Shown piece by piece: positions 15,433-22,648 of a stretch of DNA of 25,464 nt. The DNA is from Thermohalobaculum sp039178805 (GTDB taxonomy: Bacteria > Pseudomonadota > Alphaproteobacteria > Rhodobacterales > Rhodobacteraceae), in contig JBCDFC010000041.1 in the NCBI GenBank assembly GCA_039178805.1, forward strand, positions 1 through 25,464, written 5' to 3'. The translations under genes and the position numbers were made by a program. The notes below the pieces were generated by a model. That model was not told the DNA's origin and did not search any database. It saw nothing but the letters and a program-made list of their open reading frames with translations. The first letter of the stretch is position 1. The number at the start of each line of letters is the position of its first letter.

Positions 15433-16767
15433 ATGGCGCAGTACGACGTGATTTTCCGCAATGGTACCGTCGTCAACCAGCATGGGTTCGGTGCTGCAGA
15501 TATCGGCGTGCGCGCCGAGCGCATCGCGGCGATTGGCAGCCTGTCCGACGACACCGCCGACAAAGTTGTGGATTGCACGGGCCTGCATGTCCTGCCCGGC
15601 GTCATCGACACCCAGGTGCATTTCCGCGAGCCGGGCCTGACGCACAAGGAAGACCTCGAGACCGGTTCGCGCGGGGCCGTCCTCGGCGGTGTGACGGGTG
15701 TCTTTGAGATGCCGAATACAGATCCGCTGACAACCACGCGCGAAGCCTTCGATGCGAAGATCGCCGCGGGGACGAACCGCATGCACTGCGACTTCGCCTT
15801 CTATGTCGGCGGCACGCATGAGAATGTCGCCGAGCTCGCTGCGCTCGAACGCCTGCCGGGGTGCGCCGGCGTCAAGGTGTTCATGGGCTCGTCCACCGGT
15901 TCGCTGCTCGTCCCGGACGATGCCGGCGTCGAAGCCATCCTCAACGGCATCAACCGCCGCGCCGCCTTCCATAGCGAAGACGAATACATGCTCGAGGAAC
16001 GCAAAGGACTGCGCGTCGAGGGCGATCCTGCGAGCCATCCGGTCTGGCGCTCGCCCGAGGTGGCCCTCAACTGCACCAAGCGGTTGGTCTCGCTTGCGCG
16101 GAAGACTGGCAAACGCATCCACGTCCTGCATATCTCCACCGGCGAAGAGATCGCCTATCTGGCCGACCACAAGGACGTGGCGAGCGTCGAGGTCACGCCC
16201 CATCACTTGACGCTGGACGAGACCGCCTATGAGCGCCTCGGCACTTATGCGCAGATGAACCCGCCGGTGCGCGACAAGGTTCATCGGGCGCAGATTTGGG
16301 CGGGCGTTGCCAATGGCGTCGCCGATATTCTGGGTTCGGACCACGCGCCGCACACGCGTGCCGAGAAAGATCTACCCTATCCGCAGAGCCATGCTGGCAT
16401 GACTGGGGTGCAGACGCTGGTTCCGACCATGCTGGACCATGTCAATGCCGGCAGGCTGAGTCTGACCCGCTTCGTCGACATGACGAGCGCAGGCCCCAAT
16501 CGCCTGTTCGGGATCGCGAAAAAGGGCCGTATCGCTGTCGGCTATGACGCCGACCTGACGATCGTGGACCTCAAGCGGCGGGAGACCATCACCGATGACT
16601 GGATCGCATCACGCGCCGGCTGGACCTCGCTTGATGGCGTCACGGTGACGGGCTGGCCGGTGGGCACGGTGGTTCGCGGGCACACCGTAATGTGGCAAGG
16701 CGAACTAACCGCACCAGGCAAGGGACAGCCTATGCAGTTCCTCGAGGCTCTTCCGCACTCAAACTAA
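15433..16767 (+). CDS. Dihydroorotase-like amidohydrolase
   Basis: A 444-residue COG0044 amidohydrolase, annotated in this group as dihydroorotase (carbamoyl-aspartate to dihydroorotate, pyrimidine synthesis). The signature DTQVHFREPGLTHKED starts at residue 59. The usual HxH metal pair is Gln61-x-His63, so one metal ligand is missing. The carboxylated-lysine site is Lys148 (GVKVFMGSSTG). His180, His233 (VLHIST) and Asp303 (GSDHAPH) are intact. A Gln variant at this site occurs in some dihydroorotase subfamilies. ATG 15433 is preferred over GTG 15421. It converges with the dsrE-like gene. It is probably a paralogue, since COG0523 islands often carry one. Confidence 0.85.
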   Translation: MAQYDVIFRNGTVVNQHGFGAADIGVRAERIAAIGSLSDDTADKVVDCTGLHVLPGVIDTQVHFREPGLTHKEDLETGSRGAVLGGVTGVFEMPNTDPLTTTREAFDAKIAAGTNRMHCDFAFYVGGTHENVAELAALERLPGCAGVKVFMGSSTGSLLVPDDAGVEAILNGINRRAAFHSEDEYMLEERKGLRVEGDPASHPVWRSPEVALNCTKRLVSLARKTGKRIHVLHISTGEEIAYLADHKDVASVEVTPHHLTLDETAYERLGTYAQMNPPVRDKVHRAQIWAGVANGVADILGSDHAPHTRAEKDLPYPQSHAGMTGVQTLVPTMLDHVNAGRLSLTRFVDMTSAGPNRLFGIAKKGRIAVGYDADLTIVDLKRRETITDDWIASRAGWTSLDGVTVTGWPVGTVVRGHTVMWQGELTAPGKGQPMQFLEALPHSN

Positions 16768-16881
16768 CATCAGTGCGAGAGATGGCTCTGATTGGCGTTC
16801 AGCATCAGTCATAGGGGCGCAGGCGAGAGGGCTCAGGACACCGCGCCACGACAACACTGAACAGCGCCACCCGCCCGTCTT

Positions 16882-17259
16882 TCACAACGTGATGACCTGA
16901 TCAGGCTCTGCCGGTGCGAGGGCCGTGTAAAGCTGCGGGAAGCAGCCGACCTGGACACCCTCGACGACATCTTTCGGTACTACTTCGCCAGTACCGCACT
17001 GGTGCAGTTCGCCTTCGGCGAGGTTACGCTTGATCGCGCACTGGTCGCACATCATCAGGAGGATGTTCTTGTCGGCTGCGATTTTGGCGAGGCGTTCGCC
17101 CACCGGATCGCCCTTGCGCAGGCAGTAGACATTGTCATCGAAGAAGAACATGCCCACGACATCGACGCCGTGGTAGTCGCCCTCAAGCTGAGGCAAGATC
17201 ATCGTCGCCAATTTGTACGTGGCGGCCATGTCTGTGGCGAAAACATAAGCGATCTTCAT
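16882..17259 (-). CDS. DsrE-like sulfur-relay family protein
   Basis: A 125-residue protein with the DsrE/DsrF fold pattern: MKIAYVFATD at the N-terminus, VDVVGMFFFDDNVYCLRKGDPVGERLA mid-protein, then LLMMCDQCAIKR. It holds five cysteines (46, 71, 74, 88, 106), including CxxC at 71-74, and GCFPQLY near the end. DsrE-type proteins carry persulfide sulfur between partners, so these cysteines may do so or bind metal. Its ATG overlaps the yidD stop by 4 nt, making it the last gene of the COG0523-cysS-yidD unit. The substrate is unknown. Confidence 0.75.
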   Translation of the reverse strand: MKIAYVFATDMAATYKLATMILPQLEGDYHGVDVVGMFFFDDNVYCLRKGDPVGERLAKIAADKNILLMMCDQCAIKRNLAEGELHQCGTGEVVPKDVVEGVQVGCFPQLYTALAPAEPDQVITL

Positions 17260-17507
17260 TTGCCGTGCCTCTCATTCTTGGTGACTGGAGGCACCGGGTC
17301 ATAGCCAGAGCCGCCCCAGGGGTTACAGCGCGCGAGGCGGTAGAGCGTGAGCCATGAGCCGCGCAGGGGACCATGCGTCTCCAAAGCCTCGATAGCGTAG
17401 ACAGAACAGCTCGGCTGAAACCGGCACCCGTGGCCAAGCCAGGGTGACAGAAACAGCCGATAGGCCCGGATCGGCAGGATCAGCAGCCAGACAGCCACCG
17501 CTCTCAT
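17256..17507 (-). CDS. yidD: Membrane protein insertion efficiency factor YidD
   Basis: An 83-residue protein with the full YidD pattern: a hydrophobic N-terminus, YRLFLSPWLGHGCRFQPSCSVYAIEAL, then RLARCNPWGGSGYDPVP. The three conserved cysteines are Cys28, Cys34 and Cys61. YidD assists membrane protein insertion near YidC. Here it is not in the usual rpmH-rnpA-yidD-yidC locus but lies between cysS and a DsrE-like gene. It overlaps each neighbour by 4 nt (ATGA), so it is translationally coupled to both. Confidence 0.92.
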   Translation of the reverse strand: MRAVAVWLLILPIRAYRLFLSPWLGHGCRFQPSCSVYAIEALETHGPLRGSWLTLYRLARCNPWGGSGYDPVPPVTKNERHGK

Positions 17508-18844
17508 GCGCGCACACGCCAGCGGGTCTCGCCGCCGTCATCCTCGACTTCGACCCCAAGGGCTGCCAGCTCATCTCGCAGCGCATCGGCCTCGGCCCAG
17601 TCCTTGGCAGCGCGCGCCTGGTTTCGTCTCGCGACCAGCGCCTCGATCCGCGCAGTGTCGCCCGCACCCGCCTGCGCCCAGGCCAGCGCATCCTGCTGCA
17701 GGAGACCGAGAGACGCCCCGGCCTGCCGCAAGGCCGCGGCAAGCTCTGCTCGACGCGACGGGTCCGCGGTCGCGTTGCACTGGCTCGCAAGTGCGTGCAG
17801 GGCCGACAGGGCCGCGGGTGTGTTGAGGTCATCGTCGAGGGCCGCCGCAACCGGCGCGATATCCTCCGCGCGCGCCTCTGCCGGCGGCTGATCGCGCAGC
17901 GCCCCATAGAGACGATCAAGGGCCGCCTTCGCCGCGCGCGGTGTCTCGTCTGTCCAGTCCAGCGGCTGGCGGTAATGGGCTGTCAGCAGCGCATAGCGGA
18001 TCGCCTCGCCTGGTGCCTCCGCCAGCAGATCGCGGACTAGAAGGACATTGCCAAGCGACTTCGACATCTTCGAGCCAGCGACGGTCACGTGGCCGTTGTG
18101 GACCCAGTGATGCGCATCGGTACCCTGCGCAATCTCGTTTTCATGGTGGGGAAAGCGCAGGTCGATCCCACCCCCATGGATGTCGATCCCGTCGCCCAGA
18201 TGTGCCCTGATCATGGCCGAGCACTCGATATGCCAGCCCGGTCGACCAAACCCCCAGGGACTGTCCCATCCGGGCTGATCGGCGTCCGAGGGCTTCCAGA
18301 GGACGAAGTCGCGGGGGTCTCGCTTCCATGGCGCTACCTCGACACGGGCGCCCGCCAGCATCTCGTCGGGGTTCGCGCCCGACAGCTGGCCATAAGCCGG
18401 AAAACTGGGGATGTGGTAGAGCACGTGGCCCTCGGCCTCATAGGCGCGACCACCGGCGATCAGCTCTTCGATCATGGCGATCATTTGCGCGATGTGGTCC
18501 GTCGCCCGTGGCTCGATATCCGGTGGCGCGACGCCCAACGCGGTGAGGTCGGCGTGATACGCAGCGGTAAAACGGGCAGCGACGTCATCGCAGCTCACGC
18601 CCTGCGCCGAAGCTGCGCTGATGATCTTGTCGTCCACATCCGTGATGTTCCGGGCATAGCTGACACGCCGAAACCTGTCCCGCAGCACCCGTGCGAGCAC
18701 GTCGAACACGACGGCAGGTCGCGCGTTGCCGATATGGGCGAAGGAGTAGACCGTCGGTCCGCAGACATACATCCGCAGATGGCCGGGTTCACGCGGCGCG
18801 ACGGTTTCTACCTGCCGTCCCATGGAGTTGAAAAGCCTGAGCAT
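17504..18844 (-). CDS. cysS: Cysteinyl-tRNA synthetase
   Basis: A 446-residue class I synthetase that charges tRNA-Cys. The HIGH-like motif is HIGN at 37-40 after MYVCGPTVYS, and KMSKS is at 259-263. The active-site zinc ligands that select cysteine are all present: Cys28, Cys208 (WHIECSA), His233 and Glu237 (FPHHENE). So, unlike HisI here, it should still need zinc. The C-terminal anticodon domain is complete. It starts 3 nt after the COG0523 stop and overlaps yidD by 4 nt. Whether it is the only cysS in the genome or a second copy cannot be seen; COG0523-linked cysS genes are often paralogues. Confidence 0.93.
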   Translation of the reverse strand: MLRLFNSMGRQVETVAPREPGHLRMYVCGPTVYSFAHIGNARPAVVFDVLARVLRDRFRRVSYARNITDVDDKIISAASAQGVSCDDVAARFTAAYHADLTALGVAPPDIEPRATDHIAQMIAMIEELIAGGRAYEAEGHVLYHIPSFPAYGQLSGANPDEMLAGARVEVAPWKRDPRDFVLWKPSDADQPGWDSPWGFGRPGWHIECSAMIRAHLGDGIDIHGGGIDLRFPHHENEIAQGTDAHHWVHNGHVTVAGSKMSKSLGNVLLVRDLLAEAPGEAIRYALLTAHYRQPLDWTDETPRAAKAALDRLYGALRDQPPAEARAEDIAPVAAALDDDLNTPAALSALHALASQCNATADPSRRAELAAALRQAGASLGLLQQDALAWAQAGAGDTARIEALVARRNQARAAKDWAEADALRDELAALGVEVEDDGGETRWRVRA

Positions 18845-18847
18845 GGT

Positions 18848-19909
18848 CTAAAACGGCATCTCGGCCGTGTCGGTCATCACGGCCCTGACGGGTGCTGCAC
18901 CATCATTTGGTCGCGCGCGCAGCATGTTTAGGCTGACGTCCAGATCGGCCTTTGGCATGTCACGCGCGATGACGACTGCCCGGCTCGTTGTGCCCTGGCC
19001 CGACCAGCATGTCAGCGGCACTGGTCGCTCGAAGATATGCTGCACGCCGTGGAAGACGAAAGGAACTTCCTCCCCTTCGAGATGCACGATGCCCTTGATG
19101 CGAAGGATGTCGCGGCCCTTCAGCCTCAACAGCGTTTCCAGCCAGAGGTTGAAGACGCGCTTCGGGATTGGCTCCGATACCTCGATCGACGCGGACTGAA
19201 TTCGGCTATCGTGATCCCCATGCTGGACCTTGGCGACGGGATGCGACCCCAGCCAATCCGCCATGGTCTTGGGCGTTGCGGTCTTTTGCATTGCAGAGAG
19301 GCCGAAGACGGCGCTTGTCGGTACGCGGCCATGGTCTGCCGTGATCCGCCGCGCCGTACCGTTGAGGCCCCCCAACCGCGTTTCGAATACGGCGCGGTCC
19401 TCCGGCGTGACGAGATCGGTCTTCGTCAGGACGATCAGATCTGCCATCGCGATCTGGTGGACGGCCTCGAATTGGGTATCGAGCGTCTGCGGTCCCGTCG
19501 CCGCATCGGCCAAAGTAACAACCCCATCCACCCGGAAGTGGGGCGCGATGAAGCTATCCGTCACCATCGTGTTCAAGATCGGCCCTGGATCCGCAATCCC
19601 CGTCGTTTCGATCAGCACCCGGTCGAAGGCGAGCTCACCACGCTTCATGCGCGCGAAGAGGTCCACCAGTGTCTTCGCAAGATCACCACGGATCGAGCAG
19701 CACAGGCAGCCCGCATGCAGCAGTATGGTATCCTCGGTGATCTCTTCGATCAGGTCGTGATCGAGCCCCACCTCGCCGAACTCGTTCATGATGACAGCGA
19801 TCCTGCCTGCGTCGCGGTCGCGCAGCAGGTGGTTGAGAAGGGTCGTTTTCCCCGCACCCAGAAAGCCCGTAAGCAAGGTGACCGGAACCCGGTCATCCTG
19901 GATCTCCAT
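18848..19909 (-). CDS. COG0523 (CobW/ZNG1-type) GTPase, metal chaperone
   Basis: A 353-residue G3E-family P-loop GTPase. GFLGAGKT at 15-22 is the Walker A motif, NEFGEVGLD at 42-50 follows, the metal-binding CLCC is at 68-71 (family CxCC), ETTG is Walker B-like at 101-104, and TKTD at 162-165 is the guanine specificity motif. The C-terminal CobW domain is complete, and a short HGDHD loop replaces the long His-rich stretch of some relatives. Zur-linked members deliver zinc to client enzymes under limitation. The ATG at 19909 is chosen over an upstream TTG (19999) that would run through the Zur box. It is first in a four-gene unit. Confidence 0.92.
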   Translation of the reverse strand: MEIQDDRVPVTLLTGFLGAGKTTLLNHLLRDRDAGRIAVIMNEFGEVGLDHDLIEEITEDTILLHAGCLCCSIRGDLAKTLVDLFARMKRGELAFDRVLIETTGIADPGPILNTMVTDSFIAPHFRVDGVVTLADAATGPQTLDTQFEAVHQIAMADLIVLTKTDLVTPEDRAVFETRLGGLNGTARRITADHGRVPTSAVFGLSAMQKTATPKTMADWLGSHPVAKVQHGDHDSRIQSASIEVSEPIPKRVFNLWLETLLRLKGRDILRIKGIVHLEGEEVPFVFHGVQHIFERPVPLTCWSGQGTTSRAVVIARDMPKADLDVSLNMLRARPNDGAAPVRAVMTDTAEMPF

Positions 19910-19959
19910 AGGAGCGCCTCCCGCTTTACAAGGCTGCTGCCACAGTCCAAATCTCCGTA

Positions 19960-19974
19960 TGTTATAATGTAACA
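19960..19974. promoter_or_regulatory. Zur box candidate in divergent promoter
   Basis: TGTTA-TAATG-TAACA, with perfect 5-bp arms and a close match to the known Zur operator core TGTTATAWTATAACA. It lies 50 nt before the COG0523 start and 18 nt before hisI. A consensus -10 hexamer TATAAT (19963-19968, plus strand) is embedded in it, so a bound repressor would block the hisI promoter directly. Position and sequence both argue for zinc-dependent repression of both units. Confidence 0.7.
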
Positions 19975-19992
19975 ACCGACAAGGTGCCCGCC

Positions 19993-20463
19993 ATGCCAAA
20001 GCTCGAGTTTCAGGCGCGCAGATCTGTGGAGCAAGTTGAGGAAGGGTCGGAACTCGCGCCGAAGTTCGGGCCGGACGGCTTGCTGCCTTGCGTCACCAGT
20101 GATCTCGCGACAGGCGAGGTGTTGATGCTGGGCTGGATGAACGACGAGGCGCTGCGGCTGACGATCGAGACGGGCGAGGCTCACTACTTCAGCCGCGCGC
20201 GCCGCGTGCTTTGGCGCAAAGGGGCCACATCTGGCCTCGTCCAAAAGGTCGTTGAGGCACGCATCGATGATGATCAGGACGCCATCTGGCTGCGGGTCGA
20301 GGTGGCCGGATCGGGCGCCTCCTGTCACGTGGGCTACCGGTCCTGCTTCTACCGCGCCGTGCCGATCGGGGCGGAGGCAGGACAACCGCTCACCTTCTTG
20401 GAAGGAGAGAAGACTTTCGACCCCGGCGAACTCTATGGCAATGTCCCCAATCCGACGCAGCTC
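19993..20463 (+). CDS. hisI: Phosphoribosyl-AMP cyclohydrolase, zinc-ligand variant (coordinates to last sense codon; stop 20464-20466)
   Basis: A 157-residue HisI protein (histidine synthesis, third step), starting at ATG 19993; a GTG at 19984 is possible. Family motifs are GWMNDEAL at 47-54, ATSG at 78-81, and CHVGYRSCFYR at 111-121. The usual DCDxD metal motif reads DDDQD (92-96), so the shared zinc cysteine is Asp93, while Cys111 and Cys118 remain. Mg-binding Asp92, Asp94 and Asp96 are kept. It is separate from HisE. It stands alone, next to a Zur box, so it is likely a second, zinc-sparing or other-metal HisI rather than the operon copy. Confidence 0.88.
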
Positions 20464-20525
20464 TGACCGTCCAGAGACTCAGTGCAGTGCATGCTTCTGC
20501 CTGCTCGCAACCGAAGAGGACCGAC

Positions 20526-21284
20526 ATGCCCAAGGATGCTGAGCGTGCGGCAACGTTGTATCGGATGGACATGGAGGGGCACACCTGTCCGTCCGGTCTG
20601 AAATCCAAGGCGCTGTTAGAAGGCCGTGGCTTCACCGTTGAGGACCGTCGCCTGACGAGCCGCGCTGAAACCGACAAGTTCAAGGAGGCGCACGGCGTAA
20701 AGACCACGCCGCAGATCTGGCTCGGTGACGAGCGGATTGGTGGCTATGACGATCTGCGTGTCCATCTCGGCATCGACCGCGCCGATGATGACGGCACGAC
20801 CTACCAGCCCGTGATCGCTCTCTTCTCGGTAGCGGCCCTGATGGCCATCGCCATGTCCTGGGTGATGATGGGAACGCTCATGAGCGTTCAGACCGTGGAG
20901 TGGTTCGTCGCAACGGCCATGGTGCTGCTCGGCCTGCAGAAGCTCCAGGATATCGAGAGCTTTTCCACCATGTTCCTCAGCTATGACCTGCTCGCGCGGC
21001 GCTGGGTATTCTACGGTAAAGTCTATCCCTTCGCCGAGACCGGCACCGGTCTGCTGATGCTCGCCGGCGCCCTGACCTGGTTAGCGGCACCCGTCGCCTT
21101 CGTCATCGGTGCGATCGGCGCCGTCAGCGTCTTCAAGGCCGTCTATATCGACCGGAGAGAGCTCAGATGCGCCTGCGTCGGCGGCGCGTCTACCGTGCCG
21201 CTGGGTTTCATCTCGCTGACCGAGAACCTGATCATGGTCGGCATGGCCCTATGGATGCTGTCACGCGCCGCAGCGGGCGCGTGA
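20526..21284 (+). CDS. Glutaredoxin-MauE/DoxX-type membrane fusion protein
   Basis: A 252-residue protein in two parts. Residues 8-82 form a glutaredoxin domain with a monothiol CPSG active site (21-24), the TP loop (60-62) before QIWLGDERIGGYDDL. Residues 93-248 are a membrane domain with four helices resembling MauE/DoxX-type redox membrane proteins, with YPFAETGTG near 167-175 and a CxC pair at 215/217 (RCACVGG). Such proteins pass electrons or thiols between the cytoplasm and the membrane. GAGGA precedes ATG 20526; an earlier ATG at 20487 lacks this. It follows hisI by 59 nt, in the same presumed Zur-controlled unit. Confidence 0.82.
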   Translation: MPKDAERAATLYRMDMEGHTCPSGLKSKALLEGRGFTVEDRRLTSRAETDKFKEAHGVKTTPQIWLGDERIGGYDDLRVHLGIDRADDDGTTYQPVIALFSVAALMAIAMSWVMMGTLMSVQTVEWFVATAMVLLGLQKLQDIESFSTMFLSYDLLARRWVFYGKVYPFAETGTGLLMLAGALTWLAAPVAFVIGAIGAVSVFKAVYIDRRELRCACVGGASTVPLGFISLTENLIMVGMALWMLSRAAAGA

Positions 21285-21333
21285 GTTCGACTGGCATCGC
21301 CAGGCGTCGGACCGTTCTGGCGGCTTCGAAAAA

Positions 21334-21548
21334 TCAGCTGCCGGACCGCAGCATGCGACCCAACGAAACAAAGGGTTCCGGCTCCCGACCGCTTTCGGTG
21401 CGCCACCATGCGCAGACCGCTCGCCAGTCAGGCAGAAGCCTTGGGCACTCTGCGTGAACCTCCGCCAGAGGTCGGTCTCGCCACGCTTCGCGATGGTGTC
21501 GAGGCTGGCCTTGCCGCCCCTCGACATCTGTTTTGCAAGCCCGAGCAT
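21334..21548 (-). pseudogene. Possible decayed ORF cut by a repeat
   Basis: The minus strand holds a plausible reading frame in two pieces: the first part (LAKQMSRGGKASLDTIAKRGETDLWRRF) reads in one frame from near 21548. The second (LLPDWRAVCAWWRTESGREPEPF) reads in the frame ending at 21334. A single frameshift near 21440 would join them. The start lies inside the palindromic repeat at 21538-21629, which may have truncated it. I do not recognise the protein, and this could be chance. Confidence 0.25.
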
Positions 21549-21629
21549 CCACGGCCGGTGCCACTGAATTGCCGGGTCAAGCCCGGGGATGACACGCTTG
21601 GGTTCGCTCCGCTCCGGTCAGACCACTAG
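21538..21629. repeat. Chimeric palindromic element, copy 3
   Basis: The left part (CCCGAGCATCCACGGCCGGTG) matches the middle of the 140-bp element at 24889-25028. The right part, from the CCGGG-TCAAG-CCCGG hairpin (21572-21586) on, matches the CTAG-ended element at 24736-24892, ending GACCACTAG. It is thus a mosaic of the two families. The final CTAG supplies the stop codon of the LysR gene on the other strand. Confidence 0.7.
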
Positions 21630-22540
21630 GGACCGGCATGAGACTTGACCGCGTCAAGTTCTTTGAGTTTGTCGGCGATGAAGTCCGTGAAGGCTCGGAC
21701 GCGCGGCGGCGGGATGGGGGAGGGCGAGCGCACCGCGTGGATGCCCCATTCCGGCAGGACCACGTAGCGAGGCAGGACTTCGACCAAGTCTCCGGCCTCG
21801 AGATACTCCAGCACTTCCCATCGGCACTTTCGCGCAATGCCAACGCCCGAAAGCGCCGCTTCGGTCACCGCCTCCGCGAGGTTGGTGTTGAAGGTCCCGG
21901 ACACCTTCACATCTTCGATTTGGCCAGTGGGGCTCCGCGTCGTCCAATTACGAACGTCCGAGCGGATCAGGCAATTGTGGCCGAGCAAGTCCTTTGGGAC
22001 CGATGGCATACCATGGCGCTCGAGATAACTCGGGGCTGCGACGGTGATGCGGGGGCTCTCACCGATCCGGCGCGCCTTGAGCGCCGAAGGTGCAAGCTCG
22101 CCTAGGCGGATCGCAAGGTCGAAGCCGTTCTCGACGATGTCGAAGCTGCTGTCGCTCAGGTGAAGCTGTAACGAGAGCTTCGGGTACTGCCGCAGGAATT
22201 CCCCGACATAGGGTGCGATGTGCTTCCGCCCAAAGGATGCGGAACTCGCGACGCGGAGGTCTCCGCTCACGGTTCCAGGGTCGTTCTGGAGACCGGACAG
22301 TGCCGCGTCGATATCGTCTAGGATGCGCCGGGCATGGCCAAGAAGGATCTCACCATCGACCGAGAGGGACACGGTCCTGGTCGTGCGGTGTAGAAGCTGC
22401 GCGCCAACGGCCGTCTCAAGCTCCTGGATGCGTTGGGTCGCAGCCGTCCTCGACAAACCGAGCTCGGCGCCTGCTTTGCCAATTGCCCCGAGAGTGGCAA
22501 CGCGAACGAACAATTCGAGTGATTTCGGATCCAAGCTCAT
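21626..22540 (-). CDS. LysR family transcriptional regulator
   Basis: A 304-residue LysR-type regulator: winged helix-turn-helix at 1-60 (LELFVRVATLGAIGKAGAELGLSRTAATQRIQELE), linker helix, and a type 2 periplasmic-binding-like effector domain from about 90 to 295. The DNA-binding segment and effector domain are complete. The TAG stop falls inside a palindromic repeat, so the last residues (SHAGP) may have been altered by that insertion. It is divergent from the DUF4437 gene, with 108 nt between, and probably controls it. Effector unknown. Confidence 0.9.
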   Translation of the reverse strand: MSLDPKSLELFVRVATLGAIGKAGAELGLSRTAATQRIQELETAVGAQLLHRTTRTVSLSVDGEILLGHARRILDDIDAALSGLQNDPGTVSGDLRVASSASFGRKHIAPYVGEFLRQYPKLSLQLHLSDSSFDIVENGFDLAIRLGELAPSALKARRIGESPRITVAAPSYLERHGMPSVPKDLLGHNCLIRSDVRNWTTRSPTGQIEDVKVSGTFNTNLAEAVTEAALSGVGIARKCRWEVLEYLEAGDLVEVLPRYVVLPEWGIHAVRSPSPIPPPRVRAFTDFIADKLKELDAVKSHAGP

Positions 22541-22547
22541 TGTTCAT

Positions 22548-22560
22548 CTATAGCGGATAG
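22548..22560. promoter_or_regulatory. Inverted repeat before LysR gene
   Basis: CTAT-AGCGG-ATAG, a short inverted repeat 8 to 20 nt upstream of the LysR start and in the gap shared with the DUF4437 gene. LysR proteins usually bind such dyads (T-N11-A). A weak site by sequence alone. Confidence 0.35.
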
Positions 22561-22648
22561 TGTCTCCGCCAGCGCTGCCATTATCCAACAGCACCAGGGC
22601 CCTACCTGAAGGCTGTCTGCGTGTCCACGGAGAAGAAAGACGGCCGCC

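Noticed and set aside
15142..16353. 403-residue minus-strand open frame
   Set aside because: It is antisense to the dihydroorotase gene and reads as a complement artefact.
19910..19999. N-terminal extension of the COG0523 gene from a TTG codon
   Set aside because: It would pass through the Zur box and promoter; the conserved protein starts at the ATG at 19909.
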